DNA of 14,277 nucleotides from an uncultured Flavihumibacter sp. Its GTDB lineage: Bacteria; Bacteroidota; Bacteroidia; Chitinophagales; Chitinophagaceae. Both the position numbers and the translations under genes were made by a program. The notes under the pieces were generated by a model. The model was not told where the DNA came from. It was given only the letters and a program-made list of their open reading frames with translations, and did not search any database. Below are positions 8,277-14,277 of the stretch, one piece after another (the first letter of the stretch is position 1; every line of letters begins with the position of its first letter). Location of the stretch: positions 1-14,277 of the forward strand of contig CAMLRX010000126.1 of NCBI GenBank assembly GCA_946482545.1, read 5' to 3'.

Positions 8277-8319
8277 AAAGTAAAAGGAGTGGCGCTTAAT
8301 GAGCCGCTCCTTTTACTTT
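8277..8319. terminator. Bidirectional hairpin terminator between convergent genes
   Basis: A near-perfect inverted repeat pairs 8277-8293 with 8303-8319, about 17 base pairs with one G-U type mismatch and a 9-base loop. The arm has a GGAGTGGC core flanked by an A run on the left and a T run on the right, so on either strand the stem ends in a U-rich tract. It sits 24 bases after the barrel gene stop and 16 bases before the stop of the convergent TlpA-like gene, the position expected for a shared terminator. Confidence 0.85.
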
Positions 8320-8335
8320 ATTGCATGTCAATGTT

Positions 8336-10069
8336 TTATTTTAAGGCCTTGGCAAGTTGTTCCTTTATTTGCTGACTACTGGGGCGTGCTGCTGCTTTGA
8401 AAGCAATCTTACCATTCTTGTTTATTACAACATAATGGGGGATAGCGGAAATGCCAAATTTGTTGTAGAGGTATTCCGTTTGTTTTCCAGTAAGGAAAAT
8501 ATGTTCTCCTTCCAGGTTCATATTGCTGATGATTTGTTTCCAGGTACTTTCAGGTGATGAGCTGCACAAAAAAACAAATACTACATCGCTATCTTTTAAA
8601 CTTTTTCTCAGTTGTTTACTGGAGGGCATCTCTTCTAAGCAGGGGCCGCACCAGGTCGCCCAGAAATCAAGGTACAGTGCTTTCCCCGGGAATTTTGCCG
8701 CAAGAGAAGCTAATATTGAATCCCCGGCATTGGTAGAGAGATCGTGCACGTTGCTGCCGTCAGGAAGTTGCGGATTGTTCAGGAAAGCAATTGCGGCATC
8801 GTAATCTTTTTGAATTCTATCCCTGATCGGTTTGTTGCTGATTTCTCTGACGGCTTTGGCTGCGTAAGTTTTGTCGCGCTCAATATGCTGGTTAATAGCT
8901 TTCTGCAAGGATTGCGCAAGAAGAATATCGAATGCGATACCGGCTCCATACTCTTTTTTAAGCGTCTGAAGGTATGCGTCAGGTTTGGGCTCTCCGTGTT
9001 TGATGTCAATGTTGCTTTCCTCATATGCATCCAGCAATAATTTTACATTGCTTTTATCCCAAACGGTGGGGTCCTTTTTAGCCAAGGCTGTAAGGTTATC
9101 GGCATCAGCGGGAGACAGTGATTTGCTATTTGTTCGGATGGTGAATACATCTCCGCTTAAAGAGAGCGCCAGCCATTCCTGTTGTTCCGGGGTGAGTGTG
9201 TTCCAGCCTTTGTTGTACCATTTTCGAGCCATACTTTTTGCTGAATGATAGTTGTCTCTGTGTTTTGCGCGGTATGATTCATATCCTTTCAGAAAGGAAA
9301 AGCTGTAATAAGAGGTCATTAATGCCTCGTTGTTGTGGAGAACGGATGGTTTGATAAATGCAAGGTATTCGTCGGGCACATGGCTCACGGGAACGTTATC
9401 GTTATAATATTGGTGGAGCCAGGTATAACGCATAAGATCATCATAGTAATGGTACTTCATGTGAAGTGAGAGAAATCTGATACCTTCTGCGCTTAGTGTA
9501 CCGGTTTTTTTGATACTGTCGAAAATAGCACGGTCGCGTTCAAACGCATTGGTCCGGTAGGCGAGGTACTGCATGGCAGAATCCTTCTCAATATGTTTGT
9601 CCGCAATTTCCCACTGGTCGCGCATGGGGTATTCGTCAAGCACTTTGTTGAATACGAGCATATCTTTGGTAATTCTACCTGATCTTCCTGATAAGCGGAT
9701 TCCAAGATCGTCACGGTTTTTGAGTATCTGAGCGGCAGACAGCGTTGCGTAGATGGTGTCTCCTGAATAGACGAAAACAGCGGAAATCGATTCTTCGCCC
9801 AATCCCATCATAATATCCTGGGAGAAGGAGAGGGGGAATTCTGTTTGAAAGCTTCCATCAGATCGCAATTCAGCGTCATAAGCTACCTGATCGCCGAGTA
9901 TTGGATCATTCACAATCCATCTTACAAAAAAAAGCTTGTCTTTGAAATCATTGTAATCTGTAACGATACCTCTTATCTGAACGCGTCCGGGAGTAGGAGC
10001 GGCGATTGCAGGGATGCCGGAGGTTAATAATAGAAACAGCAGAAAAAATTGTAGTGCACCTTTTAGCAT
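8336..10069 (-). CDS. Exported TlpA/ResA-like thioredoxin-fold protein with long N-terminal part
   Basis: 577-residue exported protein. The ATG at 10067-10069 gives a clean signal peptide (MLKGALQFFLLFLLL...IAA); a GTG start 13 codons upstream (10108) would place extra residues before it and is less likely. Residues about 25-120 look like a beta-rich domain of the DUF4369 kind often found in front of TlpA domains in Bacteroidota. A long helical region follows to about 430. The C-terminal thioredoxin domain holds WCGPC with cysteines at 474 and 477 and the cis-proline segment AIPHY with Pro544. Both cysteines and the cis-proline are present, so it should be a redox-active thiol-disulfide oxidoreductase in the periplasm. 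Its electron donor and substrate are unknown. The gene is visibly AT-richer than its neighbours, which may mean recent gain or weak constraint. It runs into the shared terminator at 8277-8319. Confidence 0.92.
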   Translation of the reverse strand: MLKGALQFFLLFLLLTSGIPAIAAPTPGRVQIRGIVTDYNDFKDKLFFVRWIVNDPILGDQVAYDAELRSDGSFQTEFPLSFSQDIMMGLGEESISAVFVYSGDTIYATLSAAQILKNRDDLGIRLSGRSGRITKDMLVFNKVLDEYPMRDQWEIADKHIEKDSAMQYLAYRTNAFERDRAIFDSIKKTGTLSAEGIRFLSLHMKYHYYDDLMRYTWLHQYYNDNVPVSHVPDEYLAFIKPSVLHNNEALMTSYYSFSFLKGYESYRAKHRDNYHSAKSMARKWYNKGWNTLTPEQQEWLALSLSGDVFTIRTNSKSLSPADADNLTALAKKDPTVWDKSNVKLLLDAYEESNIDIKHGEPKPDAYLQTLKKEYGAGIAFDILLAQSLQKAINQHIERDKTYAAKAVREISNKPIRDRIQKDYDAAIAFLNNPQLPDGSNVHDLSTNAGDSILASLAAKFPGKALYLDFWATWCGPCLEEMPSSKQLRKSLKDSDVVFVFLCSSSPESTWKQIISNMNLEGEHIFLTGKQTEYLYNKFGISAIPHYVVINKNGKIAFKAAARPSSQQIKEQLAKALK

Positions 10070-10181
10070 TGACTTAGGATGAAGGTTTATTGAAGGAACT
10101 TGAAACACTAATATACATTTCGTTCACAAGACCTCTACTTGAATGCCCGACTTTAACTATCCATTTGAAATTCATTTCTGA

Positions 10182-11423
10182 CTAATATTCCATCTTCCTC
10201 AATCCCGGAGCTTTGAACCAGGTTACGATTACTACGGCGATGGTCATGCAACCACCGAATACCACGGAGGGGACGATGCCGAGCAGGCGGGCCATCACAC
10301 CACTTTCGAATTGCCCGAGTTCGTTGCTGGAGTTGATGAACATGGAGTTGACCGACATCACCCTGCCACGGAGTTCGTTCGGGGTTTTTAACTGTAAGAT
10401 GGTGCCGCGGATCACCATGCTGATGCCGTCTAAAACACCACTGATGAGCAGGGCAAAGAACGAGAGCAGGAACCATTTTGAAAGTCCGAACAGGATGATG
10501 CAAAGCCCGAAACCCGCCACGCAGAACAATAAGATGCGTCCCTGTTTTTTTTGAAGCGGGAATAAGGTGATGGCGATTACGGTACAAATTGCGCCGATAT
10601 CGGCCGCAGCGTTGAGCCATCCGAAACCGATGGGACCGATGTTTAAAATGTCTTTCGCGAAAACGGGTACCATAGCTACGGCTCCACCGAAAAGTACGGC
10701 GAACATGTCCAGGGAAAGTGCGCCCAGCACCTCTTTGGTGCCCACCACAAACTTCAGTCCTTCCTTCACGCTTTCCCAGGTTTTCTTTTCCACGTTTATG
10801 GATTCCGGTGGTTTGGGGAGAATGCGGAAAAGAAAGGAGAAGGCGATGCAGAGTACCACGAGGATCATCGCGAGGGTGCCGGTATTCTGAAACCCGGCGA
10901 TGAGGAAACCGCCGAGCGCGTGCCCGGTAACCGAGCCGGTGAGCCAGGCGCTCTGGTTCCAGGAAATGGCGTTGGGTAATATTTCCCGCGGCACCGTTTG
11001 AGCGAGGATGGCATGAAAAGTGGGGCCGGTGAAAGAACGGATCACCCCGGTCAGGAAAATGGTAGCGTAAATACCAATTAATGCGGGTGTTTGTTGAATG
11101 CTTCCCCGTGAAAGCAGCAGCGAAAGGGTGAACAGAATGCCTGCGCACAAGGTATAAAGCACTACGCCTTTCAGCATCATCTTCCGTTTATCGCTGATAT
11201 CGATCACATGCCCGGCGTACAAAGCGAGGGAAATGGCTGGAATTACTTCGGATAAACCGATAAGCCCCACAGCGAGCGGGTCACGTGTAATTTCATATAC
11301 CCACCAGCCTACGAGGGTGGCCATCATGCGCAGGCCCATGATGAATAAAAATCTTCCCAACATTAAGTGCCTAAATTCTGTTATTCTAACCGATGCAAAA
11401 GGATCGTTCCTGGAGTCTGTCAT
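10182..11423 (-). CDS. MFS transporter, EntS/MFS_3-type exporter
   Basis: Integral inner-membrane protein of 413 residues with about 12 hydrophobic helices, the usual length for the family. The loop between TM2 and TM3 reads AGHVIDISDKRKMM, a variant of the MFS signature (G-x-x-x-D-R/K). The segment TPNELRGRVMSVNSMF near residue 345 is typical of the MFS_3/EntS branch, where an RGRV(M)S(V/L)N stretch lies in the second half. Members export small molecules, siderophores or drugs by proton antiport; the substrate here cannot be named. I use ATG 11423 (MTDSRNDPF); the frame is open to GTG 11462, but a promoter -7 element lies at 11439-11446 inside that extension. It is divergent from sdhC and lies 112 bases upstream of the TlpA-like gene on the same strand. 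Co-transcription with that gene is possible but unproven. Confidence 0.92.
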   Translation of the reverse strand: MTDSRNDPFASVRITEFRHLMLGRFLFIMGLRMMATLVGWWVYEITRDPLAVGLIGLSEVIPAISLALYAGHVIDISDKRKMMLKGVVLYTLCAGILFTLSLLLSRGSIQQTPALIGIYATIFLTGVIRSFTGPTFHAILAQTVPREILPNAISWNQSAWLTGSVTGHALGGFLIAGFQNTGTLAMILVVLCIAFSFLFRILPKPPESINVEKKTWESVKEGLKFVVGTKEVLGALSLDMFAVLFGGAVAMVPVFAKDILNIGPIGFGWLNAAADIGAICTVIAITLFPLQKKQGRILLFCVAGFGLCIILFGLSKWFLLSFFALLISGVLDGISMVIRGTILQLKTPNELRGRVMSVNSMFINSSNELGQFESGVMARLLGIVPSVVFGGCMTIAVVIVTWFKAPGLRKMEY

Positions 11424-11438
11424 CCCATACACTTTGTG

Positions 11439-11446
11439 CAAAGATA
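11439..11446 (-). promoter_or_regulatory. -7 promoter element for the MFS gene
   Basis: On the minus strand the bases read TATCTTTG, a full match to the Bacteroidota -7 consensus TAnnTTTG. No clear TTTG-type -33 element is present at the usual distance of about 19 bases. Transcription would start near 11432-11434, leaving only about 10 bases before the ATG at 11423, so the transcript may be nearly leaderless. Confidence 0.4.
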
Positions 11447-11516
11447 GGTGTATGATAACCACTAATTAATACCATAAAAAAATGAGTATGAGAGGTGGTT
11501 TTGAACCTCCGATTGT

Positions 11517-11524
11517 TATTTTTG
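11517..11524 (+). promoter_or_regulatory. -7 promoter element for the sdh operon
   Basis: TATTTTTG at 11517-11524 fits TAnnTTTG exactly. The nearest TTTG upstream (11500-11503) is only 13 bases away, shorter than the usual spacing, so the -33 part is poor or another factor assists. The predicted transcript start near 11530 leaves a leader of about 30 bases before sdhC. The region up to the divergent MFS promoter is AT-rich and could hold operators, but I recognise none. Confidence 0.45.
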
Positions 11525-11560
11525 CGTCATATTTTTTAATAAAACCCTAATTCTTGCGGT

Positions 11561-12250
11561 ATGAACTGGAAACAGTTTTTTACATCGTCGGTTGGAAAGA
11601 AATTCATCATGAGCCTTACGGGGATCTCATTGATCCTTTTCCTGGTGGTGCACGTGGGGCTTAACGCCACAATTTTCGCGAACGATAACGGAGAGATGTT
11701 CAACAAAGCGGCCCATTTTATGGGGTCCACTATTGTGACGCGTACTTTGGAAATCGGATTGTTCCTTGGCATACTGCTGCACATCATTCAGGGATTGGTG
11801 GTAACCGCTGAAAACAACAGCCGTCGCGGCAAAGGGTACGCCGTTACTTACGGTAACCGTGGCAGCAAGTGGTATTCCCGCTCCATGGGGCTGCTGGGAA
11901 CATTGGTGCTGCTATTTCTCATCATGCACATCGCGCAATTCTGGGTGCCTTCCCGCATTACAGGACTGGGCGAGATCGCTTATGCAGATGGTAAGGTACT
12001 CCACAACCTTTATGGTGAAATGCTGGTCGTTTTCCAGGAAAGTCTGCTGGTAGTAGTGCTGTATGTACTCGCCTGTATCTCCCTTGCGTTTCACCTTATG
12101 CATGGGTTCCACAGCGCTTTCAGAACGCTGGGTGTGCACAACAAAAAATACCTGGGCATGCTGGAAGCAACAGGGCTCTGGTTCTCCATCATTGTATGCG
12201 CCGGATTCGCCTCTATGCCCGTGGCCATGTACCTGGGATGGGTAAAATAA
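11561..12250 (+). CDS. sdhC: Succinate dehydrogenase cytochrome b subunit (b558 family)
   Basis: Membrane anchor of succinate:quinone oxidoreductase, 229 residues with five predicted helices (about 15-38, 60-82, 108-128, 155-180 and 203-225). This layout fits the single-subunit, diheme cytochrome b558 family (TIGR02046 type) of Bacillus and Bacteroidota rather than the two-subunit SdhC/SdhD anchor of E. coli. Histidines positioned to bind the two hemes occur within helices: His31 (VVHVGLN), His74 (LLHIIQG), His123 (IMHIAQF) and His178/His181 (FHLMHGF). It would pass electrons between the iron-sulfur subunit and menaquinone in the inner membrane. ATG 11561 is preceded by no clear Shine-Dalgarno sequence, as is common in this phylum. 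sdhA follows after 37 bases, so the two form an operon. Confidence 0.95.
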   Translation: MNWKQFFTSSVGKKFIMSLTGISLILFLVVHVGLNATIFANDNGEMFNKAAHFMGSTIVTRTLEIGLFLGILLHIIQGLVVTAENNSRRGKGYAVTYGNRGSKWYSRSMGLLGTLVLLFLIMHIAQFWVPSRITGLGEIAYADGKVLHNLYGEMLVVFQESLLVVVLYVLACISLAFHLMHGFHSAFRTLGVHNKKYLGMLEATGLWFSIIVCAGFASMPVAMYLGWVK

Positions 12251-12287
12251 ACCTTCAAAATTCTATTCAAACGAATCAACTTCCGAT

Positions 12288-14261
12288 ATGCTGAATTCAA
12301 AAATTCCTGCCGGTCCGTTAGATCAGAAGTGGAAAAACTATAAAGCCAGTTGTAAGCTGGTAAACCCCGCCAACAAAAGAAAGATTGAAATAATCGTGGT
12401 GGGTACAGGCCTTGCCGGTGCATCCGCCGCCGCAACTTTAGGTGAACTGGGGTATAAGGTGAAAGCCTTCTGCTTCCAGGATTCTCCCCGTCGTGCGCAC
12501 TCTATTGCCGCGCAGGGTGGCATCAACGCCGCTAAAAACTACCAGAATGATGGAGACTCTGTTTTCCGTCTTTTTTATGATACGGTAAAAGGAGGTGACT
12601 ACCGCGCCCGTGAAGGGAACGTGCACCGCCTCGCTGAAGTGAGTGTGAGCATCATCGACCAGTGCGTGGCGCAGGGTGTGCCCTTCGCACGTGAATATGG
12701 TGGATTGCTCAGCAACCGTTCTTTCGGTGGAACACAGGTGCAGCGTACTTTCTACGCCGCAGGACAAACAGGTCAGCAGTTGCTGATCGGCGCTTACCAG
12801 GGCCTGGAAAGACAAATCGCCCTGGGGAACGTGAAGATGTACAACCGCCACGAAATGCTGGAGGTTGTGGTGATAGATGGAAAAGCACGTGGTATCATCT
12901 GCCGTAACCTGGTTACGGGGCAACTGGAAAGACATTTCGGTCATGCGGTACTGTTGTGCTCCGGCGGATACGGCAACGTATTCTACCTCAGTACCAACGC
13001 CATGGGCAGCAACGTTACCGCCGCCTGGAAAGCGCATAAAAAGGGCGCTTATTTCGGTAACCCCTGCTTTACGCAGATTCACCCTACTTGTATCCCCGTT
13101 TCCGGAGACCATCAGAGTAAGCTTACGCTGATGTCTGAATCGCTCCGTAACGACGGCCGCATCTGGGTGCCCAAAAAACAGAACGACGACCGTAAACCCA
13201 ACGAAATACCGGAAGAGGAAAGGGATTATTACCTGGAAAGAAGGTATCCCGCTTTCGGAAACCTCGTACCGCGCGACGTGGCTTCCCGTGCTGCGAAAGA
13301 AAGGTGCGATGCAGGTTATGGTGTAGGTTCTTCCCGCCAGGCCGTGTACCTCGACTATGCAGCCGCCATCCAACGTTATGGTGAAGGGGAAGTGAACAAA
13401 AGAGGATTGGAAGGCGCCGATGCCGCTACCATTACAAAACTGGGTAAGGAAGTGGTGAAAGAGAAGTACGGCAACCTCTTTGATATGTATGAAAAAATCA
13501 CCGGAGAGAACCCCTACGAATTACCCATGCGTATTTACCCTGCGGTACACTATACGATGGGTGGACTGTGGGTAGACTACGAACTGATGACGAATATCCC
13601 CGGATTGTACGCACTAGGAGAGGCCAACTTCTCCGACCACGGTGCCAACCGTCTGGGTGCGTCCGCACTCATGCAGGGGTTGGCCGATGGCTACTTCGTG
13701 ATTCCTTACACCATTGGTAACTACCTCGCTGATGACATCAGAACGGCTTCTATTCCCACTTCACATCCTGCATTTGAAGCTGCGGAGAAAGAGGTAAGCG
13801 ATCGCATCAACACGCTGATGAACATTAAGGGAACACAATCTGTTGAAAGTTTCCACAAGCGTTTGGGTAAGATTATGTGGGACAAATGCGGCATGGCGAG
13901 AAATGAAGCGGGACTGAAGCAGGCGATAGAAGAAATCCGCGCTTTGCGCGAAGAGTTCTGGAAAGATGTGCGCATTCCCGGAAAGATCGGCGAAATGAAC
14001 CCTGAGCTGGACAAAGCCAACCGCGTGGCGGATTTCATCGAACTCGGTGAATTGATGTGTATAGACGCGCTCAACAGGCGGGAAAGCTGCGGTGGTCACT
14101 TCCGTGAAGAATCGCAGACAGAAGAAGGAGAGGCGTTGCGGAACGATGAGGAATTCGCCTATGTTTCCGCCTGGGAATACAAGGGTATTCACAACTGGGA
14201 ACTGCACAAAGAGGACCTCAACTTTGAGATTGCGAAACCTTCACAACGTTCTTACAAATAA
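12288..14261 (+). CDS. sdhA: Succinate dehydrogenase/fumarate reductase flavoprotein subunit
   Basis: Catalytic FAD subunit that oxidises succinate to fumarate in the citric acid cycle (complex II), 657 residues and complete. Visible residues are the dinucleotide fold GTGLAG (39-44), the covalent-FAD histidine His71 in [13 protein letters not shown], the HPT segment at His265, the catalytic Arg329 in VPRDVASR, His421 in HYTMGG and Arg455 in HGANRLGAS. The sequence is of the Bacillus subtilis-like branch (TIGR01811 type), consistent with the b558 anchor upstream. The N-terminus carries a roughly 30-residue extension before the FAD fold, usual in this branch. The enzyme faces the cytoplasm on the inner membrane. 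The gene order sdhC-sdhA predicts sdhB immediately downstream, beyond the window edge 16 bases after the stop. Direction in vivo (succinate oxidation or fumarate reduction) cannot be decided from sequence. Confidence 0.97.
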   Translation: MLNSKIPAGPLDQKWKNYKASCKLVNPANKRKIEIIVVGTGLAGASAAATLGELGYKVKAFCFQDSPRRAHSIAAQGGINAAKNYQNDGDSVFRLFYDTVKGGDYRAREGNVHRLAEVSVSIIDQCVAQGVPFAREYGGLLSNRSFGGTQVQRTFYAAGQTGQQLLIGAYQGLERQIALGNVKMYNRHEMLEVVVIDGKARGIICRNLVTGQLERHFGHAVLLCSGGYGNVFYLSTNAMGSNVTAAWKAHKKGAYFGNPCFTQIHPTCIPVSGDHQSKLTLMSESLRNDGRIWVPKKQNDDRKPNEIPEEERDYYLERRYPAFGNLVPRDVASRAAKERCDAGYGVGSSRQAVYLDYAAAIQRYGEGEVNKRGLEGADAATITKLGKEVVKEKYGNLFDMYEKITGENPYELPMRIYPAVHYTMGGLWVDYELMTNIPGLYALGEANFSDHGANRLGASALMQGLADGYFVIPYTIGNYLADDIRTASIPTSHPAFEAAEKEVSDRINTLMNIKGTQSVESFHKRLGKIMWDKCGMARNEAGLKQAIEEIRALREEFWKDVRIPGKIGEMNPELDKANRVADFIELGELMCIDALNRRESCGGHFREESQTEEGEALRNDEEFAYVSAWEYKGIHNWELHKEDLNFEIAKPSQRSYK

Positions 14262-14277
14262 AATCATAGACTTTATA

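Noticed and set aside
10101..10130. Possible promoter for the TlpA-like gene (minus-strand TTG, 16 bases, TAGTGTTTC)
   Set aside because: The -7 box does not match TAnnTTTG without an inserted base and the spacer is short, so it is not listed as a feature.
10153..11148. Long minus-strand open frame of 331 codons overlapping the MFS gene
   Set aside because: It lies in another frame of the same strand as the MFS gene. Its translation is rich in Arg, His and Pro with no domain pattern, while the MFS frame gives a clear 12-helix transporter. It is a shadow frame.
12438..13373. Minus-strand open frame of 311 codons opposite sdhA
   Set aside because: sdhA is unambiguous across the same bases, with all its catalytic motifs. 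The antisense frame has no recognisable domain and no promoter.

Overview
The window reads as ordinary chromosome of a member of the Bacteroidota, most likely the order Chitinophagales. This rests on several signs seen together: promoter elements of the Bacteroidota type (TAnnTTTG at -7), start codons mostly without a Shine-Dalgarno sequence, a large periplasmic TPR protein next to a TonB-receptor-like barrel, a TlpA-like thioredoxin with a long family-specific N-terminal part, and a succinate dehydrogenase of the SdhC b558 type. No taxonomic search was possible, so the placement is an inference.

Layout from left to right. (1) Positions 1-2463, plus strand: the last 95 codons of a membrane protein that looks like the end of a Na+/H+ antiporter, then a complete CPA2-type cation/proton antiporter with a universal-stress-protein-like tail. 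(2) Positions 2467-3291, minus strand: a DoxX-family membrane protein followed by a YbgC-like 4HBT thioesterase, with a good Bacteroidota promoter in front. This pair converges on the antiporter with only 3 bases between the stop codons. (3) Positions 3480-8252, plus strand: an exported TPR protein of about 1031 residues and an outer-membrane beta-barrel of 547 residues, probably one operon and one envelope machine of unknown role. A strong two-way hairpin terminator follows. (4) Positions 8336-11423, minus strand: an exported TlpA-like thioredoxin, AT-richer than its neighbours, and upstream of it an MFS exporter of the EntS/MFS_3 type. (5) Positions 11561-14261, plus strand: sdhC and sdhA of succinate dehydrogenase, transcribed divergently from the MFS gene. 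sdhB would be expected just past the right edge.

Most of the window is housekeeping or envelope physiology: ion homeostasis, thioester hydrolysis, respiration and redox. I saw no transposase, integrase, CRISPR array, tRNA, rRNA or defence gene. The least understood part is the TPR/barrel pair. No gap between genes exceeds 300 bases; the longest is the 188-base divergent region between the DoxX and TPR genes.
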